Shown: positions 22,334 to 33,567 of the stretch, one piece after another
Numbering within the stretch: the stretch's first letter is position 1
Layout: every line of letters begins with the position of its first letter
Origin: Portunus trituberculatus
Taxonomy: Eukaryota; Arthropoda; Malacostraca; Decapoda; Portunidae
NCBI RefSeq assembly: GCF_017591435.1
Contig: NC_059256.1
Location: forward strand, 13,005,286-13,069,285
Direction: 5' to 3'
Length of the DNA: 64,000 nucleotides
The notes under the pieces: generated by a model
What the model was told of the DNA's origin: nothing
What the model saw: the letters and a program-made list of their open reading frames with translations, nothing else
Database searches by the model: none
Made by a program: the position numbers and the translations under genes

Positions 22334-22443
22334 AGCTAAATTGGAATTCATTCCAAGAGTTTTAAATCTCATTAAAGAAATGAAACGTGAAATATCTGCA
22401 GGAGAGAATAATTCTATATGATCTGTCTCCATGTTTGCCTGTA

Positions 22444-22567
<124 letters not shown>

Positions 22568-22652
22568 TAGCTCTGATTGTCAGTCACCTTCCAAGGCATC
22601 TTACTTGTTTATATATTTATTTTTTTGTGGATACTAAAAGTTTCAAAGTTAC

Positions 22653-22795
<143 letters not shown>

Positions 22796-22931
22796 TACCG
22801 CCACACAGAGCAGCAGGGACTCTTCCTCCATAAACACAGCGAACGGAGTAGATCGCAGTGCCTCTGTTCGCCCACGAACCTCTCCTCAGACCACTTCAGG
22901 AGATTGGAGAAAAAAGAAATCTAAGAGGGAA

Positions 22932-23393
22932 GTGCAGCAGGACGCGAGGAGGGTGTCCAGCGAAGGACTGAGGACTCACCAGGCCACCAAGCAGACACAA
23001 AAGCGAGCCAAGGCAAAAGTGTGTGAGTACTGCTCACGGAAAGGACACACTTCTGCTACTTGCCACGCCAGAACTGACGATTTACGTCAGGAGCGTCTCC
23101 TACAGCGGCTTCTTACGGTGGAAAGATACACAGCCACACCCTTCCCACCTGCAGCGCCTCAGCCCGCCCACCCCCTCACTTCATTTCAGTCCTTGCCACA
23201 ACCTCGCCCACTCCTTCCTCAGCCTGGTATCTGGAATCAGAACCAGGGGCGGCAGTGGACCACTCCTCTTCACCAGTACCAGCAGTCGGCCGCGGACCCT
23301 AACCACCACCTCGGACTAGCAGGCCTCGCTCACTACCATCCCTCACCATGGTACAGCCAGCTTGCCCCGCCGCCAACTAAAGGTCGTCTCTAG
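22932..23393 (+). pseudogene. Family G ORF1, CCHC knuckle protein
   Basis: An open frame of about 150 codons containing basic N-terminal residues (QTQKRAKAKV) and one perfect knuckle CEYCSRKGHTSATC (C-x2-C-x4-H-x4-C) at about 23023-23064, then a long Pro/Gln-rich tail. It overlaps the start of the endonuclease frame by about 30 bases in another frame, so ORF2 might be reached by re-initiation or frameshift. The sequence upstream stays open with alternative non-ATG codons, so the true start is uncertain. The expected role is RNA binding. Confidence 0.6.
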
Positions 23394-26183
23394 CAACGTC
23401 CGTGGTCTCCGGACTAACCTTGCAGACTTATACCACAACTGTGTGCAACGACACAATGCAGACGTTGTTGTGGTGACCGAGACATGGCTGAACAGTGAGG
23501 TGGAGCCCACGTATGGCAGGATGCAGGGCTTCACCCACTGGGTGAGGAGGGACCGACAGGAGCGAACAGGAGGTGGAGTGGCTGTCTGCTTCAAGGAAGG
23601 AATGCAGGCCCAGCTACTCGACATAGACACGCCTCCAATGATGGAGATGATGTACTTCCGAGTAATGCTGGCAGACCGCTCAGCCCTCCTGCTGTGTGCC
23701 CTGTATCGCCCCCCGCGACAAGGGCCTGACTCACTCCTGTACCTGACTGAGACCTTAGACAACCTGATGATGGCACACAGCTGCAGCCACGTGCTGATTG
23801 TGGGGGATCTCAATCACCACCTGGAAAGAGACGCCTACGAGAATCTCCTGGAGGTGCAGGGTCTGACAGATCATGTCACCTTCCCACACATGAACGAGGA
23901 GGGACATTAGACCCTGTCATCTCAGACTACCAGGAAGACAAGCTTCAGTGTCATCAGCTGGGGCTCGTGGGCAGCTCTGACCATCACGCTGTACTGACAC
24001 AGCTGGAAGTGGGCGTGGCTCAGGACGAGGCCACCACCCGCACCATCTGGCTGTGGAACAAAGCAGACTGGGCTTCCCTGCGCCGCGACCTGACCCACAC
24101 CCCATGGGCCACTCTGCTACAGGGAGGAGCAGAGAGTGAAGCACTTGCACTCACCTCTCACCTTCTCGCCCTCCAGAGACGCCACGTCCCACACAGGGAA
24201 TACACCACCAGATCGACGGATCAGCCATGGTTTGGCTACCGTTGCCGTGTTGCTGCCGAGGCAAAGTATGCTGCCTGGCTCCGCTACAAGAGGAACCCGA
24301 CTCGGCGCAACAAGGACCTGCACAGGGCTGCATGCAGGAGGATGGTGGTAACCAGCAAGTGGGCCTTAAAAAAGTGGGAGGAAAGCCTGCGCCGGAAACT
24401 GTGTGGCACTGGCGTAGGAAACAAAACTTGGTGGTCTCTTGTTAAGGACAAACAAGGAACTGGCCACCAAGAATCCATCCCTCCCTCAGCAAGCAGGACG
24501 GTACTGTCGCCACCAGCAGTAAGGAGAGGGCACAGTTGCTGGCTTCCTTGTTTGCTGGAAAAATGAAGGTCGGGAATCCACAGCAGCCACCGCCTCAGCT
24601 GGTCCAGCAATGTGAGAAGACTGTCACCATGGTGGAGGTGACGCATCAGCAGGTGAAGCGATTATTGCGGGGCTGGACACACAGAAAGCCACCGGCCCTG
24701 ATGACATCAGCCCGCACCTGCTGAAGCGATGCTCCCAGGAACTGGCTGCCCTCTCACCCAAGTCTTCACAACTTGTGTACGGGAAAACGTCTGGCCTTCA
24801 GTGTGGAAGGAGGCTCGAGTAGTTCCGTACACAAAAAGCTCCAGGACGGACCCAAAAACTACAGACCCATATCCCTGTTGTCAGTGGTGGGTAAAGTGTT
24901 TGAGAGGGTCGTGGCAGAGGTGGTGTGTAGCCATCTCAAGGACAATGCCCTCCTCTCAGACCAACAGTTTGGGTTCAGACCTGGAAGGTCAACCTCCGAC
25001 CTAATGATGCTTCTCACCAGGCATTGGCAGGACGCCCTCGACGACGGCAAGGACACTATAGTGGTTGCTTTGGACATAGCAGGAGCTTTTGATAAAGTAT
25101 GGCACAACGGATTACTAGAAAAGCTTCGTGCTAAAGGCATCCAGGGTGGCTTGCTACGACTCTTGGGAAATTACCTGCAGGACAGAAGCCTCAAGGTGGT
25201 TGTCAACGGGCAAACATCTGAGTCCCTGCCTGTGGAGGCATCAGTGCCACAGGGTTCAATTCTTGGCCCACTCCTGTGGAATATCTACGTGGATGATCTT
25301 CTCCAGCTACTGCCAGGAGTCATGGCCTATGCTGATGACTGCACCCTCTCCTATACCTATCCACGCCAGGACAGTGGGCGGGCTGCTGAGGCCATCAATC
25401 AGCAGCTACGAGTGATAAAGGAGTGGGGTGCTCGCTGGCAAGTGACATTCGCGCCGGAGAAGACACAAGCAATGGTTGTCTCTCGGTCCCCAGCCGCCAT
25501 GGCAGCAATGGCAGGAAAGTTGTCTTTGGCGCTGCTGCTCCCACTCCAAGATGACGTCAAGATACTTGGAGTGGAGGTGGATCGAGGGCTGAGGTTTGAC
25601 AGGCATGTCAAAACCATTGCCAAGAAAGCCTCTCACAGGATCTCCGCTCTCAGAAGGATCGCCAGTTTCCTCGACAGGAAGGGAGACTGCTGCTGTACAA
25701 GGCACAGGTGCGGCCCCACCTTGAATACGCAGCTCTCTCCTGGATGTCCTGTGCCGCCACACACAGAAGGAGACTGGACAGCATCCAACGCCGCGCCATA
25801 CGGCTAGTAGATGCTGCACTACCACCTCACCCAGAGCCTGAGCGTCCCTTGATTCACTGGAACACCGCAGAGACGTGGCGGCGATCGTAGTGTTCCATAA
25901 GGCACAGGTGCAAAGAGTGCCACATCTGGCAGGGCTGCGTCATCCTCTAAGAGTCACCGCACGGAGCACGAGAACGGTGCTCAATGGTGGTGACGCCGTA
26001 GAGGTGCCGCGATCCCACGGGTGTCAGCATCAACGCACCTTCGCAGGACGCGTCTCCAGGATGTGGAACTTGTTCACGGCCGCGGTGCCTCACGTCCAGG
26101 AGATGAACACTCACAGTGTCAAACTGATGGCACATAAGTGGAGACAGACACTGCCAACTCCTCTGACACTCTTTGTGACGTGA
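23362..26183 (+). pseudogene. Family G ORF2: endonuclease and reverse transcriptase
   Basis: Endonuclease (23380-23990): VVSSNVRGLRTNLADLY, VVVTETWLN (catalytic E/T), GGGVAVCFKE, LLCALYRPP, VLIVGDLNHHLERD and, after a frameshift near 23907, LVGSSDHHAVL (final S-D-H). A linker region (24000-24560) is Trp- and Arg-rich. RT (about 24790-25630): YRPISLLSVVGKVFERVV, QQFGFRPGRSTSDLMML, VVALDIAGAFDKVWHN, VPQGSILGPLLWNIYVDDLL, and the catalytic AYADD at 25326-25340. The C-terminal part (25700-26183) has VRPHLEYAALSW and ends at TGA 26181-26183. Breaks near 23907, 24520, 24720, 25690 and 25880. No RNase H follows. Confidence 0.8.
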
Positions 26184-26392
26184 CACTCAGTGTAGTGCAG
26201 TGCGTGAATAGTGCTAGTGAAGTGAAACGAATAGTGCTCCATTTGCATGCTGACCATCTTGTATATTATCTATTTTTAAGTCTTGTAAATATTGTAGAGA
26301 AATAGATTGTAGTACCCTTAGAATAGGTAGCACACGACAGTGCGCCTTTGGGTACATGTTCCTTTGTATTAAGTTTTGTTTAAATAAAAAAA

Positions 26393-26400
<8 letters not shown>

Positions 26401-26438
<38 letters not shown>
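26401..26438. repeat. (GA)n microsatellite after poly-A
   Basis: GA repeat directly following the family G poly-A tail. Confidence 0.95.
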
Positions 26439-26441
<3 letters not shown>

Positions 26442-26725
26442 GCCCTTTGCGAGAGAGAGGAACCGGTTGGTGCAAGAAACAAACATACACCACTCTACAT
26501 GCCTCCAGGCGTACAAAAGAGGCGTGAACGAGTGGCTAAAGTGCTAGTGTGACACCAATAAATGCTGTGATAGTGTGTAACTATATACTATTATTCAATT
26601 ATCAATTTATGACTCACTTCTGTAAATATTGTGTATTTCTTTTTGTTGCCAAGATAGGCCTGAACTATACCATAGCCTCAGACCTCTGGTATGAACAACA
26701 CATGTAACCTAGTTTAAATAAAAAA

Positions 26726-26734
<9 letters not shown>
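26439..26734 (+). mobile_element. Second poly-A-tailed LINE 3' end
   Basis: About 295 bases ending TTTAAATAAAAAAAA (26715-26734) like the family G tail, also bounded by GA repeats on both sides. Short shared words with the family G 3' UTR (GTAAATATTGT, AGTGCTAGTG) suggest a related, heavily 5'-truncated copy. No coding sequence. Confidence 0.45.
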
Positions 26735-26778
<44 letters not shown>

Positions 26779-26797
26779 TAGATAGATAGATAGATTT
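26735..26797. repeat. (GA)n then (GATA)n microsatellite
   Basis: GA repeats to about 26773, then about six GATA units. Confidence 0.95.
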
Positions 26798-26985
26798 TAA
26801 TCATTACACCCAAACAAGAAGTTCAATAAAATATCAAGCTGGCCACTATAAAAAAGGATGCTTGAGAAAGATTATTCCATAGTAGTAGTAGCAGTAGCAC
26901 CAGTACCAACAGCAGCAGCAGCAGTAGCACTAACACCACCAGCACCAGCAGCAGGAACTACACTTGTAAGATATATAATACCAAA
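26798..26985. repeat. AGT/AGC triplet-rich stretch
   Basis: Degenerate AGT/AGC/ACC triplets at 26880-26952; no gene. Confidence 0.6.
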
Positions 26986-26989
26986 TTGC

Positions 26990-27351
26990 CTTCCCCAATC
27001 TTACCAATGTACCTCATGAAATCCTGAAAGACATACTTGTTGCTAAATATCGCAGAGTCAGAGTAAGGCGTTCTGCAGGAATAATTGCTTGCCGAATATT
27101 TGTGTCTTGCTTTTCAATTAAAGGAGCAACAAGGGCCAGCAGATCTTGAAATTGATGCTTGTTCAATCGAGTTCACTGTGTGAGCGTTGCTTGGTCTTCT
27201 TCCGTAGTTATACAAGTAGTCTGAAGGCCACACTCTCTTCTCTCCTCCTTTGAAGCCTCTGACGACTCCAGAGACGCTTGTGTCTCTTTCGTTTCAGCTT
27301 GAGCTTTGCTAAGCAAGCCTCTGCCAAACAAAGCACTAAATCGTCCTCCAT
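26990..27351 (-). pseudogene. Harbinger transposase, N-terminal part
   Basis: From a minus-strand ATG at 27351: MEDDLVLCLAEACLAKLKLK, then RKRHKRLWSRQRLQRRRE, the usual acidic-hydrophobic start and basic RRLW motif of Harbinger transposases. After a frameshift near 27190 another frame gives LNKHQFQDLLALVAPLIEK, QDTNIRQAIIPAERLTLTL and RYLATSMSF, the conserved block before the DDE domain (F-x-x-L-L...I...ERLA-T-LR-LATG). It ends in triplet repeats near 26985; the DDE catalytic triad is missing. It is transcribed from the right end toward the MADF gene (convergent). The family call is firm. Confidence 0.75.
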
Positions 27352-27516
27352 CTTCAGTGAGCTGAAGCTGGTACTGGGAGTATTTGTTATTGTCAGATAC
27401 GGCTCGGCTCCAGTGCCGATCAAAACAGTACACCGAAATTGGTGCTACAATTTGGCTAACTTCGTGTGACCAGATTTTAGTTTAAAATTGCTGAAATAAA
27501 TTATTGTCGAAATAAA

Positions 27517-27541
27517 TTCCCCAAAAATATTGCTCGCGCCT
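27517..27541 (-). repeat. Harbinger right terminal inverted repeat
   Basis: AAAAATATTGCTCGCGCCT followed by TAA at 27542-27544. It lacks the 8 bases GTGTGACC between the two conserved blocks of the left end; a CGTGTGACC word occurs 70 bases further in. Confidence 0.7.
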
Positions 27542-27592
27542 TAACGGTTGGCCGCACTCCTGGGACAAGCTGTCCTGTAGGCTAGCGGACAT

Positions 27593-27596
<4 letters not shown>

Positions 27597-27676
<80 letters not shown>
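27597..27676. repeat. (TA)n microsatellite
   Basis: 80 bases of TA. Confidence 0.95.
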
Positions 27677-27678
<2 letters not shown>

Positions 27679-27699
27679 AATCAACAAAAGCACCACGAA

Positions 27700-27703
27700 C
27701 AAC

Positions 27704-27756
<53 letters not shown>

Positions 27757-27812
27757 TAACATTAATAATAAAAATAATAACAATAATAATTATAATATTG
27801 ATGATGATGATG

Positions 27813-27846
<34 letters not shown>

Positions 27847-27883
27847 TAATAGAAATAATAATGATAATAATAATAATGATATT

Positions 27884-27929
<46 letters not shown>

Positions 27930-27950
27930 TAATAATAATAATAAAATTTT
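27700..27950. repeat. (AAT)n microsatellite, imperfect
   Basis: AAT/ATA triplets with GAT and AAC interruptions over about 250 bases. Confidence 0.95.
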
Positions 27951-28242
27951 GCGTGACTATAGCTCTATCTAGAGGAAATCGATTGCCAAGACGCAGAGAG
28001 GGAAGGTCACGTCAAGAAGAGAATGCAGGGTCACGGCGGGGAGACAGGTCAGTCCAAGGTGGACGATGCGAGAGTGATGGGATCAAGAGTCAGTGAGTGT
28101 GTAATTACTTCCTTGATAAGTTATATATTAGTCAATCAGAAAACAGTAAAATCACAAAGCGATGACCATAAGTGGATGACAGATAGATTAAGACACTATA
28201 TAGGACGGAAGAGATATATGTATATACAGAAGACTAAAGGCA

Positions 28243-28554
28243 ATGTCGCGTGCGAAATCTTCCCTCCATAGAAAAATATCCCCTGGGATCCACACCCCTC
28301 TGTTATCTTTGCTCAAACTCGTGGATAGAAGGATCTATGGAGCTCATTTGCTCAAACTCGTGGATAGAAAGGTCTATGGAGCTGATTTGCTCAAACTCGT
28401 GAATAGAAGGGTCTATGGAGCGGATTTGCTCAAAGTCGTGGATAGAAGGGTCTATGGAGCGGATTTGCTCAAACTCGTGGATAGAAGGGCCTATGGAGCT
28501 GATATCCTAGCCCGAGAAAGCACGATGATCAGTTGTCATTATGAACGTATATAA
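28243..28554 (+). CDS. Hypothetical protein with 13-residue repeats
   Basis: A 103-codon frame from ATG 28243 to TAA 28552-28554. A 39-base unit (TTTGCTCAAACTCGTGGATA...) is repeated five times at about 28309-28503; because 39 is a multiple of three, each unit encodes LLKLVDRRVYGAD with small changes (K/R, D/N, V/I/A). No known domain. The frame may be open simply because the unit lacks stop codons; no splice sites, promoter or homologue can be shown. It lies in an intergenic stretch between the Harbinger element and a family E LINE. Confidence 0.25.
   Translation: MSRAKSSLHRKISPGIHTPLLSLLKLVDRRIYGAHLLKLVDRKVYGADLLKLVNRRVYGADLLKVVDRRVYGADLLKLVDRRAYGADILARESTMISCHYERI
28309..28503. repeat. 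39-bp minisatellite, five units
   Basis: Units differ from each other by only a few bases. Confidence 0.9.
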
Positions 28555-28959
28555 CACATCATCAGTAGTCTTATAATGTATTATTTATCGAATGTGTGAA
28601 GCCTCCAAATAGATCCTACAGGCACAGGTCCGCACGACACTGACATACCATCACACACTTTTATTTTTTTAAAATAAATATAGCGAGTTTGACATTTATA
28701 TTGGTAGGCTAGAAAAAAGGATTATTCTTGCTGCTCCAGGCAAATTTTCACTGAGAAATGTTCATTGTTTACTAGTTTATTGGTCAAAATCGATCAGCCC
28801 TTCACCTCCAATGGGACGATGCTCATGTCCGCTCCAAAAATATCTCTTAAATGTCGTGCTTTTTTTAATAATTTCATGACACATACTAATCATGGTAACG
28901 CACATCAGTAGAATTAAGTCTCCTACAACTTTACCTGGAAGGAAAACACACACTTACCC
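28555..28959. other. No gene recognised
   Basis: AT-rich sequence without a supported feature. Confidence 0.4.
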
Positions 28960-30723
28960 CAGACACCTACTGAAACGATAACTTACTCCTAGTGAGATCT
29001 AATATCATTAGTTCAGGGGGTGCTGTGAACCTTCCATTAAAGCTAGTTGTGATCTCGCTGAACGTTTTCCATTATGTTTCACAACTCAAGGGGGCAGTCA
29101 CAGCCTACTCTCTAAAGATAGCTCTCCTTCACACAAAACTACATGCACTTACCACACATACACCCTTCACTTGCAAATCAAAATTTAAAAGAAAAATGGG
29201 ATCTCAAAGCAACCCCACGGAGTCCCCTTCAGGGGAGGGGACCAAAAATGTTCCCAGGTCGGACGCCTCACTTATTAATTACCTCAAATGCTTTGACACC
29301 TCCCTCAACTTTTTCTACATTAACTTCTGCAACATTCGCGGTCTTAGATCTAATTTTTGATCTGTGGAACACCACCTCTCCTCTACTAAACCTATCTTCT
29401 TTTCCTCACCGAAACACAGTTGTCTGAGGCAAGTGGCAGTAGCCCCTTCTCTGTTCCCTCCTACTTTCTTTATTCTCATTTTTCATTCCAAAGCTGGATG
29501 TTGCGTCTATGTGCGCAACGACTTAACTTGCTGTCGTGCCCATGCTCTTGAGTATTCCGAATTTTCCACCATCTGGATTCAACTTAACACACTCTCAAAC
29601 TAAATTCATTTGTGCTGTTTATCTTTCCCCTAACTCTTCTGACTATAGTAAATTCTTTGACTACTTAATTTCCAAATTGGAGCACATTCTGTCCTTCTAC
29701 ACCTTCGCTGAGATTTCCATTCTTGGAAATTTCAATGTTCACCACCAGCTTTGGCTTTCCTTTCCCTTCACTGACCATCCTGGTGAACTAGCCTTCAACT
29801 ATGCTATCTTCCATGATCTAGAGCAACTGGTGCAACACCCTACTCGTATTCCTGACTTTCTTGGAGACACGCCCAACATTTTTTATCTCTTCCTCATCTC
29901 TAATCCTTCTGCTTATGCTGTCGCCCTTTCATCTCCGTTGGGCTCCTCCGATCACAATCTCATTTCTGTATTTTGTCCTATTTTTCCAATACCTCCACAG
30001 GATCCCCCAAAGTAAAGGTGCCTCTGGCGTTTTGCCTCTGCCAGCTGGGGGGACCTGAGGAGGTATTGTGCTGATTTTCCCTGGAATGATTACTGCTTCC
30101 GTGTCAGAGATCCATCTCTTTGTGCTGAACGCATAACAGAGGTGATAGTGTCTGGCATGGAGGCGTACATTCCTCATTCTTTATCTCAACCTAAACCTTC
30201 TAAACCTTGGTTTAACTCAGCCTGTTCTCAAGCTATACATGATAGAGGTTGCTCACAAAAGGTACTTGAGCCTGAATCTCATACACTTTATATCATGCCA
30301 AGTCTGTTCTTCAACTTGCCAAACAATCTTTCAGAAATACAAAAACATCTCAAATAACTTCACTTCTTCATCATTCCTCCTTTATTTCATCTTACGGACC
30401 TGATGGGGTCTCTCCAATTATTCTCAAAAACTGTGCTTCCGTGCTTGCACCTTACCTGGCCAAACTGTTCCAACTTTGTCTATCGACTTCTACCTTTCTT
30501 TCCTACTGGAATTTCGCCTACATTCAGCCTGTTCCTAAAAAGGGAGACCGTTCTAACCCCTCAAATTACCGTCCTATATCTTCAATCTCTTGCTTATCTA
30601 AAGTTTTTTTAATCTATCCTGAATAGGAATATTCTCAAACATCTGTCACTTCACAATCTTCTGTCTGATCGCCAGTATGAATTCCGTCAAGGTCGCTCTA
30701 CTGGTGATCTATCTGGCTTTCCT
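28960..30723 (+). mobile_element. LINE family E, 3'-truncated copy
   Basis: The leader holds an ATG at 29195 starting MGSQSNPTESPSGEGTKNVP and passing into the endonuclease start FFYINFCNIRGLRSNF. Fragments of the endonuclease follow, then RT up to LLSDRQYEFRQGRSTGDL, where the copy stops. The next bases belong to a Merlin-like transposase on the other strand. The RT sequence matches the 44-kb fragment (family E). Loss of the 3' half is unusual for a simple LINE insertion and points to later deletion. Confidence 0.7.
29195..30715 (+). pseudogene. Family E endonuclease/RT ORF
   Basis: Endonuclease motifs over several frames: YINFCNIRGLRSNF (29320-29357), AGCCVYVRNDLTCCRAH (about 29492), FICAVYLSPNSSDYSKF, ISILGNFNVHHQLWLSF (in the family usually GDFN-HH; here G-N-F-N, so the catalytic Asp is Asn) and LGSSDHNLISV (about 29940-29972). 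RT start: ISPTFSLF / FAYIQPVPKKGDRSNPSNYR, PISSISCLSKVF, then LLSDRQYEFRQGRSTGDL. The catalytic YxDD part is absent. At least six frameshifts or stops. It could not produce active enzyme. Confidence 0.65.
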
Positions 30724-31145
30724 TACTGAATGGTTAATTTTGTAGTGGGTGTACCTTAGCTTTTCAATGTTATTGTAGGTCCCTCAGCTGTCACTTATTA
30801 TTACTGATCCTTGGCGGATGTATTTTTGTATTAGTGGGAGGACCGTGTCTTTGTCAGCCTCACCCACTGGGCCCACTAGCGGCAGAACGAAATTTTTTGT
30901 AAGCTCTCTATCCCCCCAAATAGGCAAACTTGTGATAGTACCCGGCCTCTCTCGTATTTCCGGCGCACGATGAGCGTCTCGTCATTTTATTTTCAACAAC
31001 CACTCCTGGACCACCAAAAGCTTCCTGATTGTTCAACCAGAAGTCTGTCACCTCACTACAAAATGACCGCCAGTCAACTGAAGTGCGAAACGATGTGTCC
31101 AAACACTGGATAACCGTTTTGTGGTCCCAGCGTGAACTTAAACAA
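30724..31145 (-). pseudogene. Merlin (ISXO2-type) transposase fragment
   Basis: Minus-strand frames, in order: TSVDWRSFCSEVTDFWL, GGPGVVVE, then after a shift DETLIVRRKYERGRVLSQV and CLFGG, then FVLPLVGPVGEADKDTVLP, LIQKYIRQGSVIISDS and LRYTHYKINHS. This follows the ISXO2-like DDE domain: V-x-x-D-E...R-K-Y-x-R-G...F-G-G, then the L-I-x-x-Y-I...G-S-x-I-x-S-D block with the second Asp, and the Y-x-H-x-x-x-N-H-S block. Three frames are needed. The N-terminus may be lost behind the A3 insertion. Confidence 0.65.
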
Positions 31146-31213
31146 TGATTAGCAAAGAGAATAACCTTACAGGTGAACGTTCTGTAAAAATGTTCTGTTA
31201 CGACCGTCTTCCT
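31146..31213. other. Short linker before A3
   Basis: No feature; ends TCCTCCCC immediately before the family A 5' end. Confidence 0.4.
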
Positions 31214-33567
31214 CCCCAGATGGGAACCGCCTTGTCGTGGTGGGGGGGCATGCGTGCCCCTGTGACCTGGCGAGCGAGGCTAGAGGGGGCTTAGGCCCCT
31301 GCTCTGCCCTTTCGAGGGGGAGAGGGCTACCCATGCTAGTAAGGTCGCCAGTGAGGGGCCAGACTAAATGGTTCCTACGTAGGCTGCCAGAGGACCAGCG
31401 GAGCCATCCGCTGGAAGGATCGCCCAGGGGCTGTCCTGTGCTGGATGGTTGGGTGTCCAGGCTGGGATGCTTTGGGAAGAGGGGTCTCAGCTCTGTCGTG
31501 GTCAAACTCTCGTATCATGTGGGACCTTTTTTTAAAACGACTGGTCCGCATGGGGACGAGGTACCCCGTCCACGGCAGCCAGCGCTCCCTCCCATTGTAG
31601 TCCCAGTAGGTGGTTTCCCTTGCCCTTGGAGCCAATCTTTTGTGTAGCTGTTTTTTATGGGAAACACAAAAAACATTTAGGTTCTCGTGAGGTGGCTGAA
31701 CTGGCCCGCGAGACGTCATCTTCAGGTCTGAGTGGAAAGGAGGATTCCCCTCCACAAGAGCCTCCCGCAGCAGTCTCCTGTTCTGGGAGTTCTTCTGAGT
31801 GACGTATTTCTGCTGCATATGACCCCCTTGTGATGGTAAATGTTAACCCATCATTTTCTTATCACGCCTTGCACTCACTTCTCAAGGTGTATGGCACTGT
31901 TCTTCGCATTCGACTTGTTTACGATAAGGACTTTCCGTTTAATCGCTGCTATGTAACGTTTCTGTCATGCGATGAAGCCCGTTTGGCAGTAGAACATGTA
32001 TCATCACTGCCCCTTTTGCTGGCTCTGGTTTTAAGACAGAACTTCACTCTCGCAATATTTCGGACAGTGACACGGACTACATCCCAAATCTTTTTGACAA
32101 CAATTCAGAGAATTCAGTTCCTAAAGTCCGCCAGATCCCGCCTCCACGTTGGTTTGTGGCCTACTACAGAAATGGGCGCGGGAATTTCATCCACGCCTCC
32201 CGGTACTTGTCCAAAGAGATCGGCACGATTCCTGAGGGAAACCTCAAGAAATACGAGAAGGGGTGCTCGTACGACTTCACGCAGGCAAGGATGTTGCAAC
32301 ATCTCCCCTGCCCTAATGACAGCATGTTTGAGACTATTAAGGCACATCCCACCTTTAATTACAGTAAAGGTTGTGTGTACAGTCAGGATCTCTATGATTT
32401 TCCCGAGGAGGAAATACTGGCTATGTTTCCTAACTCAGTCCAGAAGGTTACTAAGATGAGGAACTCCTCCAACATGGTCCTTCTCACCTTTTTTGGGTCC
32501 ACCCTCCCTGACCGTGTTAATGTCGAACCTATTAATCTTAGGGTGAGGCACTTTGTTTCTCGTCCTCCTCAGTGTTTCTCATGCTATGGGTACGGTCACG
32601 GCAAAAGTACGTACGTGTAAGGAAGCTTCCCGATGTGGTAATTCCTCTGCACTAGACTCACATACTGAGGAGCATTGCAATGTTGCAGCTTATCGTTTCC
32701 ATTGCCGTGATGCTCATCAGGTACGTTCCAGACAATGTCCTAGGTATCGCCTGGAGCAGGACATTCTACAGCTTGCTAACACTCAGTTCATCAGCCTCGG
32801 TAGCGCCCGCCGTGAACTCCTGTACCGCCAGAAGGCCGGTATTGATGCGACATCTTATGCTTCATTGGCTGCACGCACTTCAGTTGAGTCTGCCGGTCCA
32901 AAGACAACCCTTTCTGTTACCTCTCGCTCTGTTGGGGCGGGTGGTCCTGTTCACTTGGCCAATAGGTTTGCCCTTTTGACTGATGACTCAGTTGAGTCAC
33001 CTGCAAGAAGCGACGAGAATAATACGGACTTGACCAAACTAACCCATGTAGTGGATGTCCATTTGCCTCCTGCATCGCCTAAGCTTTTGAAGAGCATGAC
33101 CAAACAGCACCGTGGCTCCGCGGAGTCGTTAGATTTAGCTCAGCCTAAGCAGTCTAAGGTTTCTACCGGTGCACATAATCGTGAGTCCTCCAGGGACCAC
33201 TCTACTAGGATAGCTCCAGTAGTTTCTGTTCAGCCTCCTGTGACACCCTCTGTCTCAGATCGGGCTTCTTGTGATGAGGACGATCTTTGCATGGAGACAT
33301 CCGATGATATTATCACAGCCGTCCGTCGTGGACCCACTGTATTGGAAAGTGCAGTCCTGCCTGATCCTCGTCCTCCGAGGACCGGTAGGAGTGATGATAG
33401 TTCGCATCACTCACCGGTAGGCCGAAAGGCTTCGGTCCAACGACCCGGTACATCTCAACTCCCGGTGTCTTCTCGTCGGTTGATTATTTCTAGTTAGGTG
33501 AGTCACGGGCAGCCCATTGAAAAGGTTCGCCCGTCTACTGTACCTAAATAGTCTTCAAGCTTCTACA
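31214..33567 (+). mobile_element. LINE family A, copy A3 (leader and ORF1 only)
   Basis: 5' leader from CCAGATGGGAACCGCC (31216) to 31656, ORF1 from ATG 31657, and the first bases of ORF2 (CTTCAAGCTTCTAC), where it breaks and the 5' end of A4 begins immediately. A LINE copy lacking its 3' part cannot arise by simple reverse transcription, so either A4 inserted into A3 or the two were fused by recombination; A5 may hold the displaced 3' half. Confidence 0.8.
31657..33550 (+). pseudogene. Family A ORF1 (A3), gag-like
   Basis: ATG 31657 (MGNTKN then TAG from an indel). RRM-like part at 31833-32010 (VMVNVNPSFSYHALHSLLK, RIRLVYDKDFPFNRC). The CCHC region is near 32570-32760: CFSCYGYGHGK is followed by a frameshift, then CKEASRCGN with Cys to Ser change at the second knuckle (CGNSSALD), then FHCRDAHQVRSRQC. 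A 314-codon frame (32553-33497) covers the tail and ends at a TAG that replaces CAG of other copies. Breaks near 31690, 32100 and 32600. Confidence 0.75.

Noticed and set aside
31214..31360. HDV-like ribozyme at the 5' end of family A
   Set aside because: A GGGGC/GCCCC hairpin is present, but I could not thread the double pseudoknot or find a partner for P1, so no ncRNA feature was called.
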